Part shown: piece by piece, positions 8,423 through 15,224 of the stretch
Numbering within the stretch: position 1 is the first letter of the stretch
Layout of the letters: each line of letters begins with the position of its first letter
DNA from: DATBSK01 sp964532485
Lineage (GTDB): Bacteria > Actinomycetota > Acidimicrobiia > IMCC26256 > PALSA-555
Direction: 5' to 3'
Assembly (NCBI GenBank): GCA_964532485.1
Contig: CAZHKE010000012.1
Span: forward strand, 1-64,000
DNA length: 64,000 nt
Made by a program: the position numbers and the translations under genes
Notes under the pieces: generated by a model
What the model saw: the letters and a program-made list of their open reading frames with translations, nothing else
What the model was told of the DNA's origin: nothing
Database searches by the model: none

Positions 8423-9690
8423 CGGTCGGACCCGCAGCTCCCGTCGTGGAGTCGACCGAACAGCACGAGCCAGTCCTCCAGCTCGCGGGTCGACAGGAAG
8501 TTCTCCCGCACGAACTCGCGTCCCTGCGATCCCATCGCGTCGGCACCCACCGGGTCGGCGAGCAGATCGATCGTGCGCGCCGCACACTCCTCGATGCTGT
8601 CGACGAGATAGCCGTTGTAGCCGTCGCGCAGCTGGAGCGCGATGCCGCCGGCCCGGCCGCCGACGACGGGCCGCCCCTTCCACAGCGCTTCGCTCACCGT
8701 GAGGCCGAAGCCCTCCCGGAGCGACTTCTGCACCATCACGTGCGACACGCGCTGGAACGCGTTGATCTGCACCGCGCCGACCTGATGCAGGTTGGAGAGC
8801 AGCTGGATCTGACGGTCACCCGCGCGCGCCTGCTCGATCTCCTCCCACACACGGAAGCCCTCCGGGTCGTCGGTCGCCATCGACCCCGCGAGCACGAGCT
8901 GCGCCTCGGGTACCTGCTTGCGCACGATGCGGTACGCCTCGAGCACGCCGAGCGGGTCCTTCCACGGATCGAACCGGCTGATCTGGCACATGATCGGCTT
9001 GCGCGGGTCGATGCCGTACTGCTTGGCGATCTCCTCGCTGAACGGCTGGGCGAGGTCGAGGTTCTTCACGGACAGCGGGTCGATGCACGGTGGGGCGTGC
9101 ACGACGTTGTCCATCTCCAACGAGGCGGGCACGAACTCGGGCATCGTGAACACCGCGGCGTCGTGCAGCTCGACGAAGGGGCGGAAGAACTCCCAGACCT
9201 GCTGGTTCGCGTCCGTGAGATCGATGTGGCAGCGCCAGCACCACAGCGTCGATGGACGCGCCATCGACGTCTCGCGCAGGAAGCTCAGCAGCGCCGCCGG
9301 CTGCGGGTCGTGCGCGATCACGTAGTCCCAGCTGCCCTCGAGCGCGAGAGCGTTGTCGAGCACGCGCTCGAGGTATGTCCGTTGCATCGCCGAGGTCCAC
9401 TCGATCTCTGCGCCCTGGAGCGCGTTGTGCACCTGCTTGGTGATCGCGAAGAACTCGTCGCTGCCCGACATCACGTGCCACTCGGCCTCGAGGCCGAGGC
9501 TGCGCTGGAGCGGCACGTGGGTCGCCAGGAGCTCGGCGACGCCACCGCCGTAGGCGGTTGCGTTGATGTGCAGGACACGCGCCCCCTTGAAGGGCTCGGC
9601 GAGCTTGCGGATCCGCTCGATCGTCTCGTCACCGGCCACCTCGGCGTAGTCGGCGAGGTCCTTCTCGAGGAGGGGGACGCGCTCGAGCAT
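8419..9690 (-). CDS. treT: TreT-like trehalose glycosyltransferring synthase (GT4)
   Basis: 423 residues. The N-terminus carries ARVLHINATAYGGGVAELL, the signature of TreT, which makes trehalose from NDP-glucose and glucose in one step. The GT-B core follows: DYVIAHDPQPAALLSF, WRCHIDL, ICQISRFDPWKDPLG, then the nucleotide-sugar loop KSLREGFGLTVSEALWKGRPVVG with the conserved EX7E spacing. It is first of a two-gene operon with the GT20 gene, so two different trehalose-forming chemistries are co-transcribed. The start at 9690 is supported by a leaderless-type -10 (TAGATT, minus strand, 9704-9699). Confidence 0.88.
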   Translation of the reverse strand: MLERVPLLEKDLADYAEVAGDETIERIRKLAEPFKGARVLHINATAYGGGVAELLATHVPLQRSLGLEAEWHVMSGSDEFFAITKQVHNALQGAEIEWTSAMQRTYLERVLDNALALEGSWDYVIAHDPQPAALLSFLRETSMARPSTLWCWRCHIDLTDANQQVWEFFRPFVELHDAAVFTMPEFVPASLEMDNVVHAPPCIDPLSVKNLDLAQPFSEEIAKQYGIDPRKPIMCQISRFDPWKDPLGVLEAYRIVRKQVPEAQLVLAGSMATDDPEGFRVWEEIEQARAGDRQIQLLSNLHQVGAVQINAFQRVSHVMVQKSLREGFGLTVSEALWKGRPVVGGRAGGIALQLRDGYNGYLVDSIEECAARTIDLLADPVGADAMGSQGREFVRENFLSTRELEDWLVLFGRLHDGSCGSDR

Positions 9691-9710
9691 CGTCAGGCAA
9701 TCTATCGAGC
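9691..9710. promoter_or_regulatory. 20-bp divergent promoter between treT and glycerate kinase
   Basis: The minus-strand -10 TAGATT (9704-9699) ends eight bases before the treT ATG. The plus-strand hexamer CAATCT (9698-9703) ends seven bases before the glycerate kinase GTG. The two boxes overlap almost completely, so the promoters probably exclude each other and both transcripts are probably leaderless. Confidence 0.5.
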
Positions 9711-10760
9711 GTGCCTTCCGATGAGGCGCCTCCGGCGGCGAGGCGCGCGCTGGCCTGCCCGGACAAGTTCCGCGGCACGCTCACCGCGACCGATGCAGCC
9801 CGCGCGATCGCCGCCGGGTTGCGCCGAGCCGGGTACGACGTCCGCGAGCTGCCCCTGGCCGACGGCGGCGAGGGCACCCTCGACGCGCTGCTCAGCGCGC
9901 AGGGCGGTTCGCGGCGTCGGGCGCGCGTCACCGGTCCGCTCGGCGACGACGTCGAGGCCGAGTACGGCGTGCTCGCCGACGGCACCGCGGTGATCGAGAT
10001 GGCAACCGCCAGCGGGCTGGCGCTCGTTGCCCGCAACGACCCCCTCCGCGCGTCGACGCGGGGGACGGGGGAGCTCGTGGCGACGGCGCGTCGCAACGGC
10101 GCGACGCGGATCATCGTCGGGGTCGGCGGCTCGGCGACCACCGATGGCGGCCTCGCGGCGGTCGAGGCGCTCGGCTGGTCGCTCGCGGGCGTCGACGTCG
10201 AGGTGGCGTGTGACGTCGACACGCGGTTCCTCGACGCGGCGCGCGTCTACGGGCCGCAGAAGGGTGCGAGCGACGCTCAGGTCGAGCTGCTCACGCGGCG
10301 CCTGGCGAGCATCGCCGAGATCTACCGCGAGCGGATGGGTGTCGACGTGACCGAGCTCGAGGGTGCCGGTGCCGCGGGTGGGCTCGCCGGTGGGCTCGCC
10401 GCCCTCGGTGCGCGCCTCGAGCCCGGCTTCGACGTGATCGCGCAGGCGGCGGGATTCGAGGAGGCGATCGAGGGTGTCGAGCTGGTCGTCACCGGAGAGG
10501 GGCGCCTCGACGCGACGAGCTTCGAGGGGAAGGTCGTCGGCGGGGTGCTGGAGTGGGCGGCGGAGCTGGGCGTCGAGCACCGCGCGGTGATCGTCGGGCA
10601 GATGGCCGACGATGCCCGTGACGAGCTGTCGGTGATGGGCGCGAAGGGCTACGCGCTGGTCGAACGCGTGTGGCAGAGCGGCGAGGCGTTCGAGCGCGCC
10701 GCGACGCTGGTCGAGGAGGCCGCCGTGGAGGCCGGGCGTGTGGCGTGGGGCAGACGCTGA
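9711..10760 (+). CDS. Glycerate kinase (GarK/GlxK family)
   Basis: 349 residues. Family motifs: ACPDKFRGTLTATDAARAIAAG, LPLADGGEGTLDAL, VGVGGSATTDGGLAAVEALGW, and a C-terminal VVTGEGRLDATSFEGKV. It phosphorylates D-glycerate with ATP to 2- or 3-phosphoglycerate; which isomer is not decided by sequence. GTG 9711 is used, 20 bases from divergent treT. The last 15 residues and the stop lie inside the first copy of a tandem repeat (10713 onward), so the C-terminus looks extended or replaced by repeat sequence. The 3-phosphoglycerate user gpgS is the next gene, convergent. Confidence 0.9.
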   Translation: MPSDEAPPAARRALACPDKFRGTLTATDAARAIAAGLRRAGYDVRELPLADGGEGTLDALLSAQGGSRRRARVTGPLGDDVEAEYGVLADGTAVIEMATASGLALVARNDPLRASTRGTGELVATARRNGATRIIVGVGGSATTDGGLAAVEALGWSLAGVDVEVACDVDTRFLDAARVYGPQKGASDAQVELLTRRLASIAEIYRERMGVDVTELEGAGAAGGLAGGLAALGARLEPGFDVIAQAAGFEEAIEGVELVVTGEGRLDATSFEGKVVGGVLEWAAELGVEHRAVIVGQMADDARDELSVMGAKGYALVERVWQSGEAFERAATLVEEAAVEAGRVAWGRR

Positions 10761-11145
10761 TCAGGCGGCCGGGGCCCGAGCGGCCCGGCGGCGCCGCCGC
10801 CGAGAGCGGGAGAGAGGAGGCCGCCGTGGAGGCCGGGCGTGTGGCGTGGGGCAGACGCTGATCNNNNNNNNNNNNNNNNNNNNNNNNNNNNNNNNNNNNN
10901 NNNNNNNNNNNNNNNNNNNNNNNNNNNNNNNNNNNNNNNNNNNNNNNNNNNNNNNNNNNNNNNGCCGCCGTGGAGGCCGGGCGTGTGGCGTGGGGCAGAC
11001 GCTGATCAGGCGGCCGGGCGTGTGGCGTGGGGCAGACGCTGATCCGGCGGCCGGGACCCGAGCGGCCCGGCGGCGCCGCCGCCGAGAGCGGGAGAGAGGA
11101 GGCCGCCGTGGAGGCCGGGGGTGTGGCGTGGGGCAGACGCTGATC
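10713..11145. repeat. Tandem repeat array, 101-bp unit, interrupted by an assembly gap
   Basis: Five copies of a 25-bp core beginning GTGTGGCGTGGGGCAGACGC start at 10738, 10839, 10983, 11020 and 11121. Copies 1-2 and copies 4-5 are 101 bases apart; copies 3-4 only 37. The full unit includes a GC-rich palindromic stretch (GGCGGCGCCGCCGCC) and a GAGAGCGGGAGAG spacer. The first copy forms the 3' end of the glycerate kinase gene. A 100-N gap sits inside the array, so copy number is unknown. There is no CRISPR-like spacer variation and no coding use seen downstream of 10760. Confidence 0.9.
10864..10963. other. Assembly gap (100 N) inside the repeat array
   Basis: Exactly 100 N with repeat sequence on both sides, so the break is most likely caused by the repeats and the length is nominal. 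Confidence 0.95.
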
Positions 11146-11171
11146 CGGCGGCCGGCCCTCGGGCGGCCGGG

Positions 11172-12098
11172 TCAGGCCGTGAGCTCGCGGCCGAACTTGG
11201 CGCGGTAGGCGGGGACCTCGAGCATGGGGGGCCGCTCGCGCACCTCGACCGGCACGACGAGCGAGTCGTGATCGTCGTCGTAGCGGACGAGGCTTCCGTC
11301 CATCTGGTCGGTCGCGACGCCGGCACGGCGCAGGCACGTCGCCAGCACCGCCATCGCCTGCGGCGCCAGCGCGTCGAGCGGGCGGTTGCGGTGCTCGCGC
11401 ACGCCGAGGTCGCGCTGAGCGATCGACTCGACGCCGAGCCTCGCGGCCACGTCGATCAGCAGCCCGATCTCCACACCCCAACCCTCGACGAACGGCAACG
11501 CCTCGAGCACCTCCCGTCGGGCCGCGTACTCGCCGCTCAGGGGTTGCACGATCCGGGTGAGGTGCGGGAACAGCGTCGACAGCAGCGGGCGGGCGACGAG
11601 CTCGGTGACGCGTCCTCCGCCGGTGCGGGCACCGTGGAGGGGGCGTCGGTAGTAGGCCTTGGCGAGCGCGACCTCGGGCTGCGCGAGGAGTGGCTCGACG
11701 AGCCGGGTCACGAAGTGCGGGCGGAAGTTCCCCACGTCGGCGTCGATCCACACGACGATGTCGCCCCGGGTGACGTAGAGCGAGAGCCACAGCGCGTTGC
11801 CCTTGCCGCTGCCCGGCGGCATCGTCGGGAGCACGTCGGCGACCCGGTGGACGGAGGCACCCTCTTCCTCGGCCGCCTCGGCGGTGCTGTCGGTGGACCC
11901 GTCGTCCATCACGACGATCTCGTCGACCAGGTGGGTGCGGTCGACCAGCCGGCGGCGCACGCTCCCGACGATCTGGCCGACGGTGCCCTCCTCGTCTCGC
12001 GCCGGCAGACACACCGAGACGGTGGTGCCCAGGCGCACCTTGTGCTCGGCGAGGAGCCTCGGATCGGGGCTGTCGAGCGGCGGCGTGCGGCGTGCCAT
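11172..12098 (-). CDS. gpgS: Glucosyl-3-phosphoglycerate synthase (GT81)
   Basis: 308 residues, near the usual 300-330. GT-A fold: VSVCLPARDEEGTVGQIV at the N-terminus, VDEIVVMDDGSTDSTAEAA, the donor/metal motif VWIDADVGNF (DXD-like), and the acceptor region VQPLSGEYAARREVLE with VEGWGVEIGLLID. The enzyme transfers glucose from an NDP-glucose to 3-phosphoglycerate, the first step to glucosylglycerate and methylglucose lipopolysaccharides in actinobacteria. The cognate phosphatase gpgP is not obvious nearby; the OtsB-family phosphatase at 6229 is a candidate. The start is supported by TAGTCT nine bases upstream. Confidence 0.93.
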   Translation of the reverse strand: MARRTPPLDSPDPRLLAEHKVRLGTTVSVCLPARDEEGTVGQIVGSVRRRLVDRTHLVDEIVVMDDGSTDSTAEAAEEEGASVHRVADVLPTMPPGSGKGNALWLSLYVTRGDIVVWIDADVGNFRPHFVTRLVEPLLAQPEVALAKAYYRRPLHGARTGGGRVTELVARPLLSTLFPHLTRIVQPLSGEYAARREVLEALPFVEGWGVEIGLLIDVAARLGVESIAQRDLGVREHRNRPLDALAPQAMAVLATCLRRAGVATDQMDGSLVRYDDDHDSLVVPVEVRERPPMLEVPAYRAKFGRELTA

Positions 12099-12107
12099 GG
12101 TGAGAAG

Positions 12108-12113
12108 AGACTA
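12108..12113 (-). promoter_or_regulatory. -10 box for gpgS, leaderless type
   Basis: On the minus strand TAGTCT ends nine bases before ATG 12098. No ribosome site is visible in between. Confidence 0.5.
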
Positions 12114-12165
12114 GGAGTGGTGCCGAAAGCCCGAGAGTCGTTGGTCCGATGCCCCGCATCCTTGC

Positions 12166-12171
12166 TACGCT
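12166..12171 (+). promoter_or_regulatory. -10 box of the SAM-riboswitch transcript
   Basis: TACGCT with a possible -35 TTGGTC at 12141-12146 (19-base spacing). A start at about 12178 would begin the transcript just before the riboswitch P1 stem. Confidence 0.5.
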
Positions 12172-12184
12172 GCACTCAGCACGC

Positions 12185-12291
12185 GCTCATCGAGAGCGGC
12201 TGAGGGACAGGCCCGAAGACGCCGCGGCAACCAGCGAACCGTTGTCCTGTAGGGGAACGGAGTGCCAGGTGCCAATGCCTGAACGATGAGC
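12185..12291 (+). promoter_or_regulatory. SAM-I (S-box) riboswitch aptamer
   Basis: The closing P1 stem pairs 12185-12192 (GCTCATCG) with 12284-12291 (CGATGAGC), eight perfect pairs. Inside are the conserved S-box core segments GAGGGACAGGCCC, then GCCGCGGCAACC, and on the 3' side GGTGCCAATGCC, in the order and spacing of SAM-I aptamers. This class normally switches methionine, cysteine or SAM genes off when SAM is abundant. The controlled genes here are a threonine-synthase-family gene and a CysO-like carrier. Confidence 0.92.
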
Positions 12292-12299
12292 AGCTGAGA

Positions 12300-12349
12300 G
12301 CGGTCCTCCGCTCGAGGCGCTCCGAGCGCGTCGAGACCGGAGGGTCCGC
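12300..12349 (+). terminator. Likely expression-platform hairpin of the SAM riboswitch
   Basis: A long stem forms from 12300-12310 with 12338-12349 (one bulge), then CTCGA/TCGAG (12311/12331) and GCGCT/AGCGC (12317/12325) around a CCG loop. It lies directly 3' of the aptamer and 80 bases before the start codon. No U-tract follows, so intrinsic termination, Rho-assisted termination and translational control are all possible. Confidence 0.6.
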
Positions 12350-12432
12350 GCGTCACCGGCGGGTCCTCACCGAACAGGCGCCGCGTCCGAGCAGCCAGCC
12401 CGGCCGGCGCGACGAGGAGGAGAGTCGCCGAG

Positions 12433-13671
12433 ATGGCTCATCTGGAAGGGCTTCGCTGCCGGGAGTGCGGCCGCACGTACGAGGTCGCCCCCATCTACAC
12501 CTGCGAGTGGTGCTTCGGCCCGCTCGAGGTGGCCTACGACCACGATGCGATCGCCGCGTCGGTGTCACGCGAGTCGATCGCGGCCGGGCCGCTGTCGATC
12601 TGGCGGTACGCACCGCTGCTCCCGGTCGACCCGCCCACCGACCAATCGAGCCACGTCGGCTTCACGCCGCTCGTGCGCGCCGACCGGCTCGCGGCCGAGC
12701 TGGGGCTCGGGGAGCTCTGGGTCAAGGACGACACGCGCAACCCCACGAACTCGTTCAAGGACCGCGTCGTCGCCGTCGCGCTCGCCAAGGCGATCGAGTT
12801 CGGCATCAAGACGATCGCGTGCGCGTCGACCGGCAACCTCGCCAACGCCGTCGCCGCGGCCGCGACGCGTGCCGGCCTGCCGAGCTACGTGTTCATCCCG
12901 TCCGACCTGGAGCCGGGCAAGATCCTCACGACCGCGATCTACGGTGGCAACGTCGTCGCGATCGAGGGCAACTACGACGAGGTCAACCGCCTGTGCGCGG
13001 AGCTCGCCGCCGACCGACCGTGGGCGTTCGTGAACGTCAACGTGCGACCCTTCTACGCCGAGGGCTCGCGCACGCTCGCGTTCGAGACCGCGGAGCAGCT
13101 CGGCTGGGAGACTCCCGACCACGTGGTCGTCCCGATCGCGAGTGGCTCGCTGCTCACGAAGATCCGCAAGGGCTTCGACGAGCTGCACGAGTACGGCCTG
13201 ATCGACGGACCCCCGAACGTGCGGGTGTCTGGTGCGCAGGCCACCGGTTGCTCACCCGTGGCGACGGCCTTCGCGGAGCAGACCGACGTGGTGCGACCGG
13301 TGAAGCCCGACACGATCGCCAAGTCGCTCGCCATCGGCAACCCTGCCGACGGCCCGTTCGCGATCGATGCGGTGCGTGAGACCGGTGGGGAGATCGCCGC
13401 GGTCACCGACGATGAGGTGCTGGAGGGGATGAGCCTGCTGGCGCGCACCGAGGGCATCTTCGGCGAGACCGCAGCCGGTGTCACGATCGCCACGCTCAAG
13501 CGGCTCGCGGAGTCGGGGGCGGTGCGTGCCGACGAGCGGGTCGTGGTGTACGTCACGGGCCACGGGCTCAAGACGCTCGAGGCGGTCGCCGATCACGTCG
13601 GTCCGACCGCGACGATCGCGCCCACGCTCGATGCGTTCACCTCGGCGTTCCCCGACGCGCAGGAGGTCTGA
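12433..13671 (+). CDS. Threonine-synthase-family PLP enzyme with N-terminal zinc ribbon, riboswitch-controlled
   Basis: 412 residues. Residues 1-35 hold a rubredoxin-like knuckle pair, C9-x2-C12 and C24-x2-C27. The fold-type II PLP domain follows, with NPTNSFKDR carrying the PLP lysine K109, ACASTGNLANAVAAAATRAG (Asn/Gly phosphate loop), VPIASGSLLTKI and a C-terminal VVYVTGHGLKT. Family members convert O-phosphohomoserine to threonine. Control by a SAM-I riboswitch and the adjacent CysO-like carrier instead suggest sulfhydrylation of an activated homoserine or serine; that is inference. A GAGGAGGAGAG ribosome site precedes ATG 12433. Confidence 0.88.
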   Translation: MAHLEGLRCRECGRTYEVAPIYTCEWCFGPLEVAYDHDAIAASVSRESIAAGPLSIWRYAPLLPVDPPTDQSSHVGFTPLVRADRLAAELGLGELWVKDDTRNPTNSFKDRVVAVALAKAIEFGIKTIACASTGNLANAVAAAATRAGLPSYVFIPSDLEPGKILTTAIYGGNVVAIEGNYDEVNRLCAELAADRPWAFVNVNVRPFYAEGSRTLAFETAEQLGWETPDHVVVPIASGSLLTKIRKGFDELHEYGLIDGPPNVRVSGAQATGCSPVATAFAEQTDVVRPVKPDTIAKSLAIGNPADGPFAIDAVRETGGEIAAVTDDEVLEGMSLLARTEGIFGETAAGVTIATLKRLAESGAVRADERVVVYVTGHGLKTLEAVADHVGPTATIAPTLDAFTSAFPDAQEV

Positions 13672-13672
13672 C

Positions 13673-13948
13673 GTGGCCGTCACGATCCGCATCCCTACCC
13701 AGCTGCGCCAGCTCTCGGGCGGTGCCGCGGAGGTGGCGGTCGAAGGTGCCACGGTGGCGGAGGCGCTCAAGGCGCTCGACGCCGCGCACCCGGGCTTCAG
13801 CGAGCGGCTCTACGACGAGAGCGGCGGGCTGCGTCGCTTCGTGAACGTGTTCGTCGCCGAAGAGGACATCCGCTTCCTCGACGGCGTCGACACGGCCCTC
13901 ACCGACGGCCAGACCGTCAGCATCGTCCCCGCGGTCGCCGGGGGCTGA
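13673..13948 (+). CDS. CysO-like ubiquitin-fold sulfur carrier protein (MoaD/ThiS family)
   Basis: 91 residues from GTG 13673, one base after the upstream stop and with an AGGAGG ribosome site inside the end of that gene. The beta-grasp pattern is clear: VTIRIPTQLRQLSGG, then GATVAEALKALDAAHPGF, RFVNVFVAEEDIRFL, and the terminal VSIVPAVAGG. The C-terminal Gly-Gly (90-91) is the site adenylated and converted to a thiocarboxylate. The spacing and the AVAGG tail resemble mycobacterial CysO, the sulfur donor of CysM, more than MoaD or ThiS. It is co-transcribed with the threonine-synthase homologue behind a SAM riboswitch. No Mec-type JAMM protease gene is adjacent. Confidence 0.9.
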   Translation: MAVTIRIPTQLRQLSGGAAEVAVEGATVAEALKALDAAHPGFSERLYDESGGLRRFVNVFVAEEDIRFLDGVDTALTDGQTVSIVPAVAGG

Positions 13949-13955
13949 GCGTCCT

Positions 13956-14615
13956 CTAGGCGGCGCTGACGTACATCTGCTCGGCGATGTCGGGCGGGAC
14001 GGTGGTGTCGCCCGCGCCGGTGCGCACCTGCACCCCCGAGGAGCTCCGGCCCATCACCTCGGCCGCGGAGCCGGGGATCAGGCGGGCGTCGGCGACGAGC
14101 TGCAGGTCGGCGTCGGACAGCTCGAGCTTCTCGCTGATGCGGGCGACCGTCACGTGCCCGAGCTCGGCGTCCGCGAGCGCGACCGACACCGTCGCCGGCG
14201 CCGTGCGCTTCGAGCCGGGGATGGGGTTGCCGTGGGGGCAGGTCATGGGGTCGCCCAGGAGCTGCACGAGCTTGTCCTCGACGTCGGCCGAGATGGCGTG
14301 CTCCCACCGGTCGGCCTCGCGGTGGACCTTCTCCCACTCGAGCCCGATGACGTCGAGCAGGAGCCGCTCGGCGAGGCGGTGGCGCCGCACGATCGTCGTG
14401 GCGAGCTTGCGGCCCTTGTCGGTCAACCGCAGGCTCCGGTCGTCGCGCAGCTCGACGAAGCCGTTGTCCTCGAGGCGGCCGATGGTCTCGGACACCGCGG
14501 CGGCCGAGAGCCCGAGGCGCTCCACGAGGCGTGCCCGCATCGGCGTGACACCCTCTTCCTCGAGCTCGAGGATCTGCTCGAGGTACTCCTCGGTCGCGTC
14601 GTGCATCTCGGCCAC
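13956..14615 (-). CDS. DtxR/MntR family metal-dependent repressor
   Basis: 219 residues from GTG 14615, aligned with the IdeR/DtxR start and supported by a -10 box seven bases upstream. An N-terminal winged helix (MRARLVERLGLSAAAVSETIGRL), a dimerisation domain with the metal cluster DRWEHAIS and GNPIPG, and a C-terminal SH3-like domain make it IdeR-like in length. At the primary metal site DtxR has Met10 and Cys102; here the equivalents are Glu10 and Asp102, with Glu105 and His106 retained. Acidic residues at both places are what MntR uses, so manganese or altered selectivity is inferred. Divergent from the encapsulated-ferritin operon. Confidence 0.9.
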   Translation of the reverse strand: MAEMHDATEEYLEQILELEEEGVTPMRARLVERLGLSAAAVSETIGRLEDNGFVELRDDRSLRLTDKGRKLATTIVRRHRLAERLLLDVIGLEWEKVHREADRWEHAISADVEDKLVQLLGDPMTCPHGNPIPGSKRTAPATVSVALADAELGHVTVARISEKLELSDADLQLVADARLIPGSAAEVMGRSSSGVQVRTGAGDTTVPPDIAEQMYVSAA

Positions 14616-14622
14616 TGTGGCG

Positions 14623-14628
14623 AGGATA
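14623..14628 (-). promoter_or_regulatory. -10 box of the DtxR/MntR-type gene, leaderless type
   Basis: On the minus strand TATCCT ends seven bases before GTG 14615. The -35 position would fall inside the neighbouring 15-bp tandem repeat. Confidence 0.6.
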
Positions 14629-14635
14629 CTCACCG

Positions 14636-14710
14636 CCCTGTCTCGGGCCACCTTGTCTCGGGCCACCTTGTCTCGGGCCACCTTGTCTCGGGCCGCCCTG
14701 TCTCGGGCCG
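14636..14710. repeat. 15-bp minisatellite, five tandem copies
   Basis: Five head-to-tail copies of CCYTGTCTCGGGCCR (14636, 14651, 14666, 14681, 14696), nearly identical. They lie 8 to 82 bases upstream of the regulator's -10 box and between two divergent genes. The unit is a multiple of three and leaves an open frame on the minus strand (repeating ARDKV), but the family start at 14615 argues that it is not translated. Confidence 0.92.
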
Positions 14711-14861
14711 GGGGGTCGCCCCGGGACCGGTCGGACGCGCGGCACGGTGCGTCGGTGAGTCGCTCTTCGAGTGACGCCGGGTCGCACCCGAGGTGACGCC
14801 GAGTGGTGCGGGACCGGGCGCCGTGACACGCTTGGCCCGTCAGAGAGCACGAGGAGCAACC

Positions 14862-15224
14862 ATGCCGACCAGTGAGGGACTGCACGAGAACGAGTCACTG
14901 CTCGATCCCGCCGCGATCGACCGTCACCGAGCGCTCGCGTCGATCGGCGAGGAGCTCGAGGCGGTCGACTGGTACGACCAACGTGCCGAGGCGACGACCA
15001 GCCCCGAGCTCGCCGAGGTGCTGGGCCACAACCGCGACGAGGAGAAGGAGCACGCGGCGATGACGCTCGAGTGGCTCCGCCGCAACGACCCCGTGCTGGA
15101 CCGGCACCTGCGCACGTACCTGTTCACCAGCGATTCGATCGTCGGTGAGGAGTCGGCCGCCGAGCCGGGCGTCCACGGCGCCGACGGCGGTGACGGATCG
15201 CTCGACATCGGGAGCCTCAGATGA
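14862..15224 (+). CDS. Encapsulated ferritin-like cargo protein (EncFtn)
   Basis: 120 residues. A two-helix ferritin-like protein that forms an open ferroxidase ring and needs an encapsulin shell for iron storage. The metal ligands known for EncFtn are present: E31 in GEELEAVDWYDQR and E61/H64 in NRDEEKEHAAMTLEW. After a Gly/Glu/Ala linker (about 95-111) the protein ends DGSLDIGSLR, the encapsulin-targeting peptide that docks inside the shell. GAGGAG precedes ATG 14862. It is immediately followed by a tiny coupled ORF and then the shell gene. It stores iron by oxidising Fe(II) inside the nanocompartment. Confidence 0.95.
   Translation: MPTSEGLHENESLLDPAAIDRHRALASIGEELEAVDWYDQRAEATTSPELAEVLGHNRDEEKEHAAMTLEWLRRNDPVLDRHLRTYLFTSDSIVGEESAAEPGVHGADGGDGSLDIGSLR

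Noticed and set aside
8423..8683. N-terminal extension of the GT20 glycosyltransferase frame
   Set aside because: Lies inside treT, is Arg-rich and lacks family sequence; GTG 8422 gives the GT20 start motif directly and a 4-base overlap.
10713..11145. CRISPR-like array
   Set aside because: Unit length is 101 or 37 bp with identical intervening sequence, no unique spacers and no cas genes.
14616..14885. Upstream in-frame extension of the DtxR/MntR-type gene through the 15-bp repeats
   Set aside because: GTG 14615 matches the IdeR N-terminus and has a -10 box at the right distance; the extension would encode a repeated ARDKV peptide with no family counterpart.
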